This document shows, in pieces, positions 26,922-37,027 of a stretch of DNA of 48,230 nt; positions within the stretch are counted from its first letter, which is position 1, and each line of letters opens with the position of its first letter. The stretch is from Bacteroidales bacterium. GTDB lineage: Bacteria > Bacteroidota > Bacteroidia > Bacteroidales > UBA932. The DNA lies in contig JAFIHK010000100.1 of assembly GCA_017848635.1 (NCBI GenBank), forward strand, positions 1-48,230, in the 5' to 3' direction. A program made the position numbers and the translations under genes. Under the pieces are notes generated by a model that saw only the letters and a list, made by a program, of their open reading frames with translations, made no database searches and was not told the DNA's origin.

Positions 26922-28379
26922 ATGAAGAGTATTAAAAATTTTTTGACCGTTTTCTTTTTCGGTTTATGCACTCCTGCTATGCTTTTTGCTCAGCAAGAGG
27001 CTGGAATTAAGATTGTAAGAGGAGCTTCTGACACAGTTTACAGCTCTAAAATCACAATTGTTGGAGTGGCTGCTCCACAGTCGATTATTACGGTGAATGG
27101 AACCAGCGTAAAACAATATAAAACAGGCTCTTTTGGCACTGAAGTCTCTCTGAACGAGGGCTTAAATACAATTGAAATTAAGGCGCTCTCACCTTCTGGT
27201 GAATATACAAAGAGTATCAAGACCTTTTATAAATCTGGTTTTCAGCCTGCCAAACCAGCACTTAACAGCTACTATCCGGGAAGAGTTCTGGTTACAAAGC
27301 AGGGAGCATATTTAAATTATGGTGCCGGAAAAGATAGACTCGGCGGTGCCAAGATCAATTTTTTGGATGAGGGTATAAGAATGGCTGTGATTGACTCTGT
27401 TGAGAATCTTTATAAAGTAAGATTGTCGGAGAGCAGATACGCATATATTCCGAAAGAGTATGCAACTTTTACCCAGTTCGGGACAACACCTCCAAAATCG
27501 CTTACAGGTTCCTGGAGTGTATCTCCTGTCGGTAAGGTCGATGTCGTAAGAATCGGGCTTGAAGAGAGGCTTCCATATATTGTGAGGGAGGAGCTTGAAC
27601 CTTCGAGAATAGTTCTCGATATTTTTGGAGCTGAATGTAATACAAACTGGATAACTCAGTATACCAATCTATCTGCAATAGAGTATGTGGATCTGAATCA
27701 GGTTGATGGAGACATTCTAAGAGTTGTTATTAAACTTAAGGATAAATATTCATGGGGATACAAAGTGGCCTATAGCGGTAACTCACTTACTGTTTCTGTG
27801 AAAAAATCACCTGTCCCCGAGTTGAAAAATTTAGTTATCGGTCTGGATGCCGGCCACGGAGGTTCTGCATCGGGAGCGGTGAGCCCATCGGGTTTGATCG
27901 AGAAGGAGCTTAATCTCTCTATGGTCTATATTCTAAAAGAGGAGCTTGAAAAGAGGGGTGCAAAAGTGGTTCTCAGCAGAAGTGAAGATAAGGATGTTTC
28001 AATGGCAGAGAGAAAAGAGATTTTTGAGAAAGAGAATATCGATCTGCTAATTTCGGTTCACTGCAATGCCGGAGGAAATCCGCTTAATCCGCTTGGGACC
28101 AGTACATATTATAAGCATATAGAGTACAGGGATCTTGCTGAGACAATCCTCAAAAGATTACTTGAAATGGATATAAACAGCTTTGGTCTTGTAGGTAATT
28201 TTAATTTCTCAGTGAATGCTCCTACAAACTATCCGTCGGTACTTGTGGAGACAATGTTCCTGAGCAGCCTTCCCGATGAGGAGAAGATGGCTGATCCTGA
28301 ATTCAGGAGAGATTTGATGAAGAGAGTTGTTAAGGGCTTGGAGGATTATCTGGCCAAGGTCAAAAAATCAATTAAATAA
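26922..28379 (+). CDS. N-acetylmuramoyl-L-alanine amidase (Amidase_3), exported
   Basis: 485 residues. A signal peptide (FLTVFFFGLCTPAMLFAQ) precedes an Ig-like N-terminal region (about 30-105), an SH3-like region (about 118-185), an AMIN-like beta-domain (about 195-295) and the catalytic zinc amidase. Zinc ligands are LDAGHGG (His312), GLIEKELNLS (Glu327) and SVHCNAG (His380); catalytic Glu443 lies in LVETMFLS. It cleaves the bond between MurNAc and the stem peptide in the periplasm, a step in daughter-cell separation. Its stop overlaps the uvrB start (TAATG). Confidence 0.92.
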   Translation: MKSIKNFLTVFFFGLCTPAMLFAQQEAGIKIVRGASDTVYSSKITIVGVAAPQSIITVNGTSVKQYKTGSFGTEVSLNEGLNTIEIKALSPSGEYTKSIKTFYKSGFQPAKPALNSYYPGRVLVTKQGAYLNYGAGKDRLGGAKINFLDEGIRMAVIDSVENLYKVRLSESRYAYIPKEYATFTQFGTTPPKSLTGSWSVSPVGKVDVVRIGLEERLPYIVREELEPSRIVLDIFGAECNTNWITQYTNLSAIEYVDLNQVDGDILRVVIKLKDKYSWGYKVAYSGNSLTVSVKKSPVPELKNLVIGLDAGHGGSASGAVSPSGLIEKELNLSMVYILKEELEKRGAKVVLSRSEDKDVSMAERKEIFEKENIDLLISVHCNAGGNPLNPLGTSTYYKHIEYRDLAETILKRLLEMDINSFGLVGNFNFSVNAPTNYPSVLVETMFLSSLPDEEKMADPEFRRDLMKRVVKGLEDYLAKVKKSIK

Positions 28380-30367
28380 TGTTCAAGCTCGAATCGGAAT
28401 ACAAACCCACAGGGGACCAGCCAGAGGCAATAGAGGGGTTGTGCAGATATATTTCGGATGGTGTTCCGGCCGTTACTCTGCTGGGTGTGACAGGTTCGGG
28501 TAAAACATTCACTATGGCCAATGTAATCGAGAGATTACAGAGGCCTGCTCTCATATTGAGCCACAATAAGACTCTTGCTGCTCAGCTCTATGGGGAGTTT
28601 AAATCCTTCTTCCCCAATAATGCAGTTGAGTATTTTGTATCGTACTACGATTACTATCAGCCGGAGGCTTATCTGCCAGTGAGTGACACATATATAGAGA
28701 AGGATCTCAGTATTAACGATGAAATTGAAAAGCTCAGGCTCTCAGCAACATCTGCACTGCTTTCGGGCAGAAGGGATGTGATTGTTATTTCTAGTGTATC
28801 CTGCCTCTACGGTATTGGAAATCCTGAGGATTTTCACTCTAATACTATTTTTATCAAGAGCGGTCAAAAGATCTCAAGAAATAAACTGCTCTACTCGTTG
28901 GTAGACAGTCTCTATTCAAGGAATGAGCAGGAGTTTACCAGGGGAACCTTTAGAGTAAAGGGAGATACCGTGGATATCTTCCCTGCATATACAGACACTG
29001 CTCTGAGGATAATTTTCTTTGGTGACGAAATTGAGAGCATCGAGTTGATGGATCCGTTGACAAACAGGGCGATAGAGCCTCTCAATGAGGTTGCTGTATA
29101 TCCTGCGAATATATTTGTCACTACAAAGGAGAGGATGAAGAGTGCAGTATCTGCTATTCAGGACGATATGATGCATCAAGTGGAGTACTTCAATGAAATC
29201 GGGAAATATATCGAGGCAAAAAGAATAAAACAGAGGGTGGAGCACGATCTTGAGATGATAAAGGAGATTGGTTATTGCTCCGGAATTGAGAATTACTCTC
29301 GCTATTTCGACGGTAGATCATCGGGAATGAGACCGTTCTGCCTGCTGGACTACTTCCCCAAGGATTATATAACTTTTGTAGATGAGAGCCACGTTACAAT
29401 TCCACAGATAAGGGCTATGTACGGAGGTGACCGATCGCGCAAAGCTACTCTTATAGAATATGGATTCAGGTTGCCTGCCGCAGCAGATAACCGTCCTCTG
29501 AGGTTTGAGGAGTTTGAGTCATTGACCGGTCAGGCTGTTTTTGTGAGTGCAACTCCTGCCGAGTATGAATTAAACAAATCGGAGGGGCTGATTGTTGAAC
29601 AGGTTGTGCGGCCTACAGGTTTGCTTGATCCTCCTATAGAGGTTAGACCTACCTACGGGCAGATAGAGGATCTTCTTGAGGAGATAAGGGTGAGAGCCGA
29701 TAAGGATGAAAGGGTTCTGGTGACCACACTGACCAAAAGAATGGCTGAGGAGTTGGATAAGTATCTGTCAAATATTGAGATTAGATGCCGTTATATTCAC
29801 TCCGATGTGGATACTCTCGAGAGAATCGAGATACTTGAGGATTTTCAGGCCGGACGGTTCGATGTTCTCATTGGGGTGAACCTGTTGAGAGAGGGATTGG
29901 ACCTGCCACAGGTCTCACTTGTAGCAATTCTTGATGCCGACAAAGAGGGTTTTTTGAGATCGGAGAGGTCGCTAACTCAGACAGCAGGAAGGGCTGCAAG
30001 AAATATCAGGGGACGGGTGATCATGTACGCCGATAAAATAACTCAATCTATGCAGAGTACGATTGATGAGACTGAACGGAGAAGGAAAAAACAGGAGCAG
30101 TATAATATCGAGAATAATATCACCCCTGTTCAGATTGAGAAACAGGTTCGTAACGTTTTAGGAAAACAGAGGAGCAGCTACGATTATGTAGAAAAGGAGC
30201 ACTCTTTGCTTGAAGATCCTGTAATTGCAAGGTTTAATCCCGATCAGATTAAACGGGCTGCCGAGTCTGCGAAGAGAGAGATGGAGAGAGCGGCGGCGGA
30301 GCTCGATTTTTTAAGGGCGGCGAAGTATCGCGACGAGATGAATGCGCTGCTTAAATTGTTGGATTAG
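28379..30367 (+). CDS. uvrB: Excinuclease ABC subunit B
   Basis: 662 residues. Nucleotide excision repair helicase that loads UvrC at lesions. Visible are Walker A GVTGSGKTFT (36-45), LSHNKTLAAQLYGEF, the damage-probing hairpin YYDYYQPEAYLP, DESHVTIPQ (motif II), ATLIEYGFRLPAA, NLLREGLDLPQVSLVAI, QTAGRAARN, and a C-terminal UVR domain (about 622-658). It starts at the ATG overlapping the amidase stop by one base. Confidence 0.97.
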   Translation: MFKLESEYKPTGDQPEAIEGLCRYISDGVPAVTLLGVTGSGKTFTMANVIERLQRPALILSHNKTLAAQLYGEFKSFFPNNAVEYFVSYYDYYQPEAYLPVSDTYIEKDLSINDEIEKLRLSATSALLSGRRDVIVISSVSCLYGIGNPEDFHSNTIFIKSGQKISRNKLLYSLVDSLYSRNEQEFTRGTFRVKGDTVDIFPAYTDTALRIIFFGDEIESIELMDPLTNRAIEPLNEVAVYPANIFVTTKERMKSAVSAIQDDMMHQVEYFNEIGKYIEAKRIKQRVEHDLEMIKEIGYCSGIENYSRYFDGRSSGMRPFCLLDYFPKDYITFVDESHVTIPQIRAMYGGDRSRKATLIEYGFRLPAAADNRPLRFEEFESLTGQAVFVSATPAEYELNKSEGLIVEQVVRPTGLLDPPIEVRPTYGQIEDLLEEIRVRADKDERVLVTTLTKRMAEELDKYLSNIEIRCRYIHSDVDTLERIEILEDFQAGRFDVLIGVNLLREGLDLPQVSLVAILDADKEGFLRSERSLTQTAGRAARNIRGRVIMYADKITQSMQSTIDETERRRKKQEQYNIENNITPVQIEKQVRNVLGKQRSSYDYVEKEHSLLEDPVIARFNPDQIKRAAESAKREMERAAAELDFLRAAKYRDEMNALLKLLD

Positions 30368-30390
30368 TAATAACAAACATATAATAAGAA

Positions 30391-32484
30391 ATGGTCAATA
30401 AAGCATATGAGACAGCGGAAAGAGCGCTGCAGGGTTTGCTGCGCAGCGACGGATCCCCGTTTATTGATCACGCCGCCGCCGTTGCAAAGATTGTTACCGA
30501 CGAAATTGGTCTTACACCGGAGGCTGTTGCCGGGATGTATCTGCACGAAGCTACAAGGGTTAATTCCGAACTTTTTTCTGTTGTCAGGAGAGAATTTACT
30601 CCTGAAGTTGTCAATATCGCCGAGAGCCTGAATAGAATTTCGGAGATTAAACCCAAGGATACAGGACTTCAGGCGGAGAACTATAGAAAACTTATTGTTT
30701 CATACTCCAGAGATCCGAGGGTAACTCTCATTAAACTTGCCGACAGGCTGGAGATAATGAGAAATCTGGATCACTTTACAAAGGCAAAGCAGATTGTTAA
30801 GGCAACCGAGACACTCCTTCTATATGCACCTCTAGCCCACCAGCTTGGTTTGTATAACATAAAGAGCGAATTGGAAGAGCTATCCTTTAAATATACCGAA
30901 CCAGAACAATATCGTCTGATTACAAATAAACTGAAGGCGTCGGAGAGGGATCGTGAGAAACTGATGAAATCATTTGTTAAACCTCTCGAGGAGGTATTGA
31001 AAAGTGACGGGATCTCATACAAGCTCAAAATAAGAACAAAAACATCCTATTCAATTTGGAAGAAGATGCAGGTTCAGCAGATTCCTTTTGAGAAGATCGC
31101 TGATATTTTTGCGATCAGATTCATTATCGATTGCGAGCCTGAAGAGGAGAAAGAGTTATGTTGGAAGGTATATTCCAGAGTTACTGAATATTATACGCCC
31201 GATACTAGCCGTTTAAGGGATTGGATCACAGTTCCAAAGGAGAATGGATATGAGTCGCTCCATACAACCGTAAGTAATGCAGCGGGTCACGTTGTTGAGG
31301 TTCAGATCAGGACTTCCAGAATGGATGAAAATGCCGAGAGCGGAAGGGCTGCACACTGGAGCTACAAAGGCGTTAAGAGGGAACAGGGTCTTGAGGGGTG
31401 GCTTGATGGAGTACGACGTTTGCTCGAAAAGGCCGGCGGAGAGGATGAGGGTGCCCTTTTGAATCTGTCACTCGATGAGATTTTTGTTTTCACTCCAAAC
31501 GGCGACTTGAGACGTTTGCCGGCCGGAGCAACCGTTCTGGATTTTGCGTTCGATATTCATACTAACCTCGGTCAAAAGTGTTCGGGAGCAAAGGTTAACA
31601 ACAAACCCTCCTCCATAAGAGAGAGACTCAAAACCGGTGATGTGGTTGAGATAATGAGTTCAAAAAACCAGAAACCATCTATGGACTGGCTCAACTATGT
31701 CGTAACTTCAAAAGCCAGAGCAAAGATTAAACAGAAGATTAACGAGGAGGAGAGTAAGAGGGCTGCAACCGGTCGTGAACTTCTTGTTAGAAGGATGAAC
31801 AACTGGAAGATCGAGCTGACTGATGAGAGAATGATGCTGATTATAAAGAATTTCAAGTATAAGAGTGTACCTGAATTCTATTCGGCGCTTGCAACAGGAG
31901 ATCTGGATATTGCACTGGTAAAACAGTTTTTAAACGAAAAACTTAATTCAGAGCCAGAGACAAATATAGAACTCAAAGAGAATCAAACATCTGTACCCTC
32001 TAAAGATGAGCGTGTTGCCGGATCGAAGAGCGATTATCTCATAATTGACGATAAGCTAAACAATGTAGGGTATAAACTGTCAAAGTGCTGTAATCCAATA
32101 CATGGAGATGAGGTTTTCGGTTTTGTATCGGTAAAGGAGGGGATTAAGATTCACCGCTTGACCTGTCCTAATGCTTCAAGGCTGATAACCAATTATCCGT
32201 ACAGGATTCAAAAAGTGCGATGGAGAGAGGATGCTACCGGGCAGACCTTTCAGACCGGACTAAGGATCAGCGGGTATGGTGAGGCGAATGCAAACAGAGA
32301 AATTGTTGAAATAGTAGGACAATTTCCGGTATCTTTGCGGTTCTTTTCAATAAATGATTCAGGAGGAAAATTTGAAGCAAAATTGCAGATTGCTGTTCCT
32401 AATAATCAGATATTGGATAAGTTGATATTCAGCTTAAAGAAAATTAAAGGAGTAAAATCGGTAAGCAGGGTTTCCAATGGATGA
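30391..32484 (+). CDS. RelA/SpoT-family (p)ppGpp synthetase with degraded hydrolase motif
   Basis: 697 residues. The domain order is the full-length RSH one: HD-like hydrolase (about 15-150), synthetase (about 200-330), TGS (about 362-425), zinc-finger region with KLSKCCNP and HRLTCPNA, and C-terminal ACT. The synthetase looks intact: [39 protein letters not shown] and EVQIRT (Glu303). In the hydrolase the usual HDxxED signature reads HEATRVN (from residue 52), although [11 protein letters not shown] is kept. I infer a mainly synthetic enzyme, RelA-like rather than SpoT-like. It lies between uvrB (23 bases) and uvrA (8-base overlap). Confidence 0.9.
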   Translation: MVNKAYETAERALQGLLRSDGSPFIDHAAAVAKIVTDEIGLTPEAVAGMYLHEATRVNSELFSVVRREFTPEVVNIAESLNRISEIKPKDTGLQAENYRKLIVSYSRDPRVTLIKLADRLEIMRNLDHFTKAKQIVKATETLLLYAPLAHQLGLYNIKSELEELSFKYTEPEQYRLITNKLKASERDREKLMKSFVKPLEEVLKSDGISYKLKIRTKTSYSIWKKMQVQQIPFEKIADIFAIRFIIDCEPEEEKELCWKVYSRVTEYYTPDTSRLRDWITVPKENGYESLHTTVSNAAGHVVEVQIRTSRMDENAESGRAAHWSYKGVKREQGLEGWLDGVRRLLEKAGGEDEGALLNLSLDEIFVFTPNGDLRRLPAGATVLDFAFDIHTNLGQKCSGAKVNNKPSSIRERLKTGDVVEIMSSKNQKPSMDWLNYVVTSKARAKIKQKINEEESKRAATGRELLVRRMNNWKIELTDERMMLIIKNFKYKSVPEFYSALATGDLDIALVKQFLNEKLNSEPETNIELKENQTSVPSKDERVAGSKSDYLIIDDKLNNVGYKLSKCCNPIHGDEVFGFVSVKEGIKIHRLTCPNASRLITNYPYRIQKVRWREDATGQTFQTGLRISGYGEANANREIVEIVGQFPVSLRFFSINDSGGKFEAKLQIAVPNNQILDKLIFSLKKIKGVKSVSRVSNG

Positions 32485-35305
32485 GTTCATATATATAAAA
32501 GGGGCGAAAGTTAATAATCTTAAAAATATATCTCTTTCAATTCCAAGAGATAAACTTATTGTTGTTTCGGGAGTGTCCGGTTCCGGAAAATCGAGTCTTG
32601 CATTTGATACTATTTATGCCGAAGGGCAGAGAAGATTTGTAGAGAGTCTCTCATCATTTGCCAGACAGTTTTTGGGGAGGATGAATAAACCCGATGTTGA
32701 TATTATAACGGGTATTCCGCCTGCTATTGCCATTGAACAGAAGGTAATATCTCGTAACCCACGCTCGACTGTAGGAACAAACACGGAGATTTATGACTAT
32801 TTGCGGCTTCTCTTTACAAAAATAGGTAGGACGTACTCTCCTGTAACAGGCAGGGAGGTTCGGAGAGACAGTGTGGATGATGTATCAAAATATATTGAAT
32901 CTCTTGAGGATGGTACGGTAATATACATATTGGCACCTTTCGGCTGGGAAAACAGTAACAGAAGGACAGAGAGGCTGCTTTATCTGAGAGAGGAGGGCTT
33001 CAGTCGACTCTGGAACGGGGGAACAATTCTTAAAATTGATGATGTATTGTCAGGAGATGTTACTCCGGAGGGAGATGTATACCTTTTGGTCGATCGTCTC
33101 AGTACCGGAAGCGAAAATGAGGATTTAAACTCAAGAGTTGCAGATTCGTTGGGAACTGCTTTTTCCCTGGACAGGGGTGACGGTAAGAGTGGTAATGTAG
33201 TTATCGCACATGCCGATAATCCATCAAAAATAATAAGTTTTTCAACGCATTTTGAGGCAGATGGAGTAGAGTTTATGGAGCCGGAGGAGCTTCTGTTCAG
33301 CTATAACAATCCCTTAGGTGCGTGCCAGGAGTGCGGAGGTTTCGGTAAGATTATCGGAATAGACGAAAATCTGGTAATTCCCGATCATACTCTATCGGTA
33401 TATCAGGAGGCTATTGCATGTTGGAGGGGGGAGACTATGAAAATGTTCTATAACGATCTTATAATGAACGCTCATAGGTTCAATTTTCCAATTCACAGGC
33501 CATTTCTTGAACTCACTCCCGACGAAGTCTCTCTTCTATGGACCGGAAACGAGTACTTTACCGGATTAAATAAATTTTTCCAGATAATGGAGCAAAATAA
33601 ATATAAGATTCAATATAAGTATCTGCTCCACAGATATTCAGGAAAAACTACCTGTCCATCCTGCCGTGGCAGTCGGCTAAGGAGTGAGGCGCTCTATGTT
33701 AAGATTGCAGGAAAAGATATTTCGGAGTTGATGGAGATGAGTATAGAGGAGCTTACTGCTTTTTTAGATTCGCTTAAACTTACAGATTATGAGGCTAAAG
33801 TCTCTGACAGAATACTTAAAGAGATCCGAGGCAGGGTTGAGTGTCTAAATAAAGTGGGGCTCTCATATCTTACTCTTAACAGGGCATCGAATACTCTCAG
33901 CGGGGGTGAGAGTCAGAGGATAAATCTTGTAAGTTCAATAGGCAGTTCCCTGGTGGGATCACTATATATTCTCGATGAACCGAGCATCGGATTGCACCCC
34001 AGAGATACTGAGTGTTTGATAGAGGTGCTCAAAAGCCTGAGAGACCTTGGTAATAGCGTTCTTGTTGTTGAACACGATGAGGAGATAATCCGTTCGGCAG
34101 ATCATTTGGTCGACATAGGCCCCGGTGCCGGAGTACATGGTGGTGAAGTAGTGTTTGAGGGGGGGATTACTCCTGAAAATATTAAAAAATTCAAGGGAAC
34201 AAGTCTGACGATGTCATATTTGTCGGGTGAAGAGAAGATCGCTCCCGAAAAAGCACCCAGAGAGTGGGGATATTCTATAAATATTGAGGGTGCGCTTGAA
34301 CACAATCTTAAAGATATTACTGTTAAGTTTCCTTTAAAAACACTTACTGCGGTTACAGGAGTGAGTGGTTCCGGAAAATCTACACTGGTGAGAGATATTC
34401 TTTATCCTGCTCTTTTCCGTAGATTTAATCAGGTGGGAGACAAACCCGGAAGATTTAGAGCACTGACCGGCGACCTGGGCAGAATTTCTGCCGTCGAGTA
34501 TATCGACCAAAATCCGATCGGGCGCTCTACCCGCTCCAATCCGGCAACATATCTCAAGGTTTATGATGAAATACGTAAACTCTTCAGTGAACAACCATAT
34601 GCAAAGATAAACGGCTTCGGCCACTCTCACTTCTCTTTCAATATTGACGGGGGGCGCTGTCCTGAGTGCCAGGGAGAAGGGGTTATCAATATAGAGATGC
34701 AATTTATGGCCGATGTTCAAATGGTTTGTGAAGCATGTGGGGGGAAACGGTTCAAGCAGGATATTCTCGAGGTAAAATACCACGACAAAAACATAAATGA
34801 TGTACTCAATATGAGTGTGGGGGAGGCTATTCAATTTTTCTCCGGCAAAAAGGATTCTGCTGCCAAAAGAATTGCAGAAAAACTTAAGCCTCTAGACGAT
34901 GTCGGCCTATCTTATGTTCAGCTCGGTCAGAGCAGCAGTACGCTAAGCGGTGGTGAGAGTCAGAGGGTAAAACTTGCATCTTTTCTTGGAAAAGATAAGA
35001 GTGCAGAGTCAATTCTGTTTATATTCGATGAGCCTACTACCGGATTGCACTTCCACGATATAAAGAGCCTGCTGAAGTCATTCAATGCACTTATAGATAA
35101 GGGACATACGGTTGTTGTGGTTGAGCACAATATGGATGTTGTAAGATGCTCCGACTGGGTAATTGATCTTGGACCTGAGGGTGGAGATAAGGGAGGCTCC
35201 CTCGTTTTTGAGGGAACTCCGGACGAATTGGCTAAATGCGAAGAGAGTTATACCGGAAGGGCTCTGTCAGGTATTCATCAGATCCATCGCAATAAAGTAA
35301 ATTAG
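32477..35305 (+). CDS. uvrA: Excinuclease ABC subunit A
   Basis: 942 residues, full length. Damage-recognition ATPase of nucleotide excision repair. First Walker [21 protein letters not shown] and [16 protein letters not shown]; zinc modules [16 protein letters not shown] and [17 protein letters not shown] signatures [11 protein letters not shown] and [11 protein letters not shown]; second Walker [16 protein letters not shown]; and both D-E-P Walker B strands ([26 protein letters not shown]). It overlaps the upstream RSH gene by 8 bases and the convergent M28 gene by 39 bases. Confidence 0.97.
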   Translation: MDEFIYIKGAKVNNLKNISLSIPRDKLIVVSGVSGSGKSSLAFDTIYAEGQRRFVESLSSFARQFLGRMNKPDVDIITGIPPAIAIEQKVISRNPRSTVGTNTEIYDYLRLLFTKIGRTYSPVTGREVRRDSVDDVSKYIESLEDGTVIYILAPFGWENSNRRTERLLYLREEGFSRLWNGGTILKIDDVLSGDVTPEGDVYLLVDRLSTGSENEDLNSRVADSLGTAFSLDRGDGKSGNVVIAHADNPSKIISFSTHFEADGVEFMEPEELLFSYNNPLGACQECGGFGKIIGIDENLVIPDHTLSVYQEAIACWRGETMKMFYNDLIMNAHRFNFPIHRPFLELTPDEVSLLWTGNEYFTGLNKFFQIMEQNKYKIQYKYLLHRYSGKTTCPSCRGSRLRSEALYVKIAGKDISELMEMSIEELTAFLDSLKLTDYEAKVSDRILKEIRGRVECLNKVGLSYLTLNRASNTLSGGESQRINLVSSIGSSLVGSLYILDEPSIGLHPRDTECLIEVLKSLRDLGNSVLVVEHDEEIIRSADHLVDIGPGAGVHGGEVVFEGGITPENIKKFKGTSLTMSYLSGEEKIAPEKAPREWGYSINIEGALEHNLKDITVKFPLKTLTAVTGVSGSGKSTLVRDILYPALFRRFNQVGDKPGRFRALTGDLGRISAVEYIDQNPIGRSTRSNPATYLKVYDEIRKLFSEQPYAKINGFGHSHFSFNIDGGRCPECQGEGVINIEMQFMADVQMVCEACGGKRFKQDILEVKYHDKNINDVLNMSVGEAIQFFSGKKDSAAKRIAEKLKPLDDVGLSYVQLGQSSSTLSGGESQRVKLASFLGKDKSAESILFIFDEPTTGLHFHDIKSLLKSFNALIDKGHTVVVVEHNMDVVRCSDWVIDLGPEGGDKGGSLVFEGTPDELAKCEESYTGRALSGIHQIHRNKVN

Positions 35306-36214
35306 CTTTAATCTTCGCGTCATAACTTCGTAATTGAGCAGATCGTAATCGTCTGACGGTTTGTATGTATGTGCCGTAATGCCCGAAGTGAATAGAAGTG
35401 CAGGTATTCCCCTGTCGGTAAAAGAGGATTGATCGGAAACTCTGTAAAATATTGAGGCGAATGCACGGCTCCCGTAAAAGGTGAAGTCAACATCGAGATA
35501 GCTCCTTGAGAATATATTCAGAAAGTCGATCCTCTCTCTAAGAGCTGCTCTCTTATCGGCGCCAAGAATAAGAATATATGAGGGGCTTTTCGAAGGCGGT
35601 GCGAATGTTGATCCTATCTGGTCGATATTAAGATTCCACAATATCTTCTTTGAGGGTATGTTAAGAGTATTCAGGAAATATGTCGATCCCGACATATTCA
35701 TCTCCTTTGCGTCAAAGGCGGCAAAAATTATATTCTTAGAGGGGCCTGTCCCCTCACTTTTCATTTTTGTGAATATCTCGGCAAGTCCCAATAGAACTGA
35801 TACACCCGATGCGTTATCATCTGCTCCGTTGTAAATCTTTTCCTCCAGTGCCCCTATATGATCGTAGTGTGCCGAGATCACGATATACTCATCGCTCTCT
35901 CTGTAAGCAGGTATAACTCCTAAAATATTCCTTCCGATAGCGGAGTCGATGGCAAAGCTTTGATAATAAGATCCTTTGTATGGTATTAATCCGAATTTTT
36001 CAAAGTGATCCTTTATGTATGTACCTGAAATCTGCCCTCCTCTGGTTCCTGTCTGCCTTCCTCTGCAGATATCGTTTGCCAGGAATGATACATAGCTTTC
36101 AAGTTTTTCGGCAGATGCAAGAGCTGAGTACCTCTCCGGATCATACCCCTGAGAGTATGCAGATATTGAAAAAAGTGTAACTATTATTATGCTTGTTAAT
36201 CTAATTCTCTTCAT
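35267..36214 (-). CDS. M28-family metallopeptidase homologue, exported, catalytic Glu replaced
   Basis: 315 residues with signal peptide (LTSIIIVTLFSISAYSQ). The di-zinc ligands of M28 aminopeptidases are present: SAHYDHIG (His116, with conserved Asp118), GADDNASG (Asp132), Glu171, NIDQIG (Asp198) and HTYKPSDDYD (His282). The paired Glu-Glu of the family reads AAFDAKEM: Glu171 (ligand) is kept, but the preceding general base is Lys170. If the alignment holds, the protein binds metal but lacks normal peptidase activity. It is divergent from mtgA and overlaps the uvrA 3' end by 39 bases. Confidence 0.85.
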   Translation of the reverse strand: MKRIRLTSIIIVTLFSISAYSQGYDPERYSALASAEKLESYVSFLANDICRGRQTGTRGGQISGTYIKDHFEKFGLIPYKGSYYQSFAIDSAIGRNILGVIPAYRESDEYIVISAHYDHIGALEEKIYNGADDNASGVSVLLGLAEIFTKMKSEGTGPSKNIIFAAFDAKEMNMSGSTYFLNTLNIPSKKILWNLNIDQIGSTFAPPSKSPSYILILGADKRAALRERIDFLNIFSRSYLDVDFTFYGSRAFASIFYRVSDQSSFTDRGIPALLFTSGITAHTYKPSDDYDLLNYEVMTRRLKLIYFIAMDLMNT

Positions 36215-36224
36215 TTAATAATAC

Positions 36225-36232
36225 TATATTTG
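36225..36232 (+). promoter_or_regulatory. -7 box for mtgA
   Basis: TATATTTG matches TAnnTTTG exactly, 27 bases before the mtgA ATG. No TTTG at the expected -33 distance. Confidence 0.45.
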
Positions 36233-36259
36233 TCAAAATTAATCTATTTGTCTTAATCT

Positions 36260-37027
36260 ATGAGAAAGAAAGGGTCAAAAAGTGGAAGTAAATCTAAAAA
36301 AAGGGGTAAAATCTCTAAAATCCTCAGATTTATCTTTATTAAACTACCTCTTATCTTTTTTGCCGTAACATTCGTATGGATACTGGCTCTCAGATGGATA
36401 CCGGTATATGTCACCCCACTGATGGTGATTCGAAGCGTTCAGTTTATCGGGGATGATACTTTTCATACATATAAGAGGTGGAAACCCATCTCAAAGATTT
36501 CAGACAATATGACTCTTGCCGTAATGGCATCGGAAGATAATAAATTCTTGATTCATAATGGATTCGACTGGGAGGCCATAGAGAAGGTTATGAATATGAA
36601 CAAACGAAGCAAACGTTTGAGGGGGGCGAGTACAATAAGTCAGCAGACTGCAAAAAATGTCTTTCTATTTCCGAGCAGGACATGGTTGCGGAAAGGATTG
36701 GAGACCTATTTCACTTTTGGCATAGAAATAGCTTGGAGTAAAAAAAGGATAATGGAAGTATATCTAAATGTTGTAGAGATGGGCAGGGGTATATACGGGG
36801 CTGAGGCTGCAGCAAACAGACTTTTTAATAAAAGTGCAGCCAATCTTACGGCCAGAGAGTGTTCGCTTATAGCGGCCTCTTTGCCGAACCCTCTCAAAAG
36901 AAGGGCGAACTCTCCCTCGGGATATCTATCTGCCAGAGCTTCCAGAATCCAGAACCTGATGTATAAGATGGAGACCCCATACTGGTTCGATACATATAAA
37001 CCACCTAGGAAGAATGTGAAAAGATGA
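36260..37027 (+). CDS. mtgA: Monofunctional peptidoglycan glycosyltransferase
   Basis: 255 residues. A basic cytoplasmic tail and one transmembrane helix (about 23-46) precede a GT51 domain that polymerises lipid II into glycan strands. Motifs are AVMASEDNKFLIHNGFDW (catalytic Glu92), RGASTISQQTAKNVFL, KKRIMEVYLNVVEMG (second Glu, 166) and GIYGAEAAA, then LIAASLPNP. No transpeptidase domain follows. It overlaps the next gene by 4 bases (ATGA). Confidence 0.95.
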   Translation: MRKKGSKSGSKSKKRGKISKILRFIFIKLPLIFFAVTFVWILALRWIPVYVTPLMVIRSVQFIGDDTFHTYKRWKPISKISDNMTLAVMASEDNKFLIHNGFDWEAIEKVMNMNKRSKRLRGASTISQQTAKNVFLFPSRTWLRKGLETYFTFGIEIAWSKKRIMEVYLNVVEMGRGIYGAEAAANRLFNKSAANLTARECSLIAASLPNPLKRRANSPSGYLSARASRIQNLMYKMETPYWFDTYKPPRKNVKR

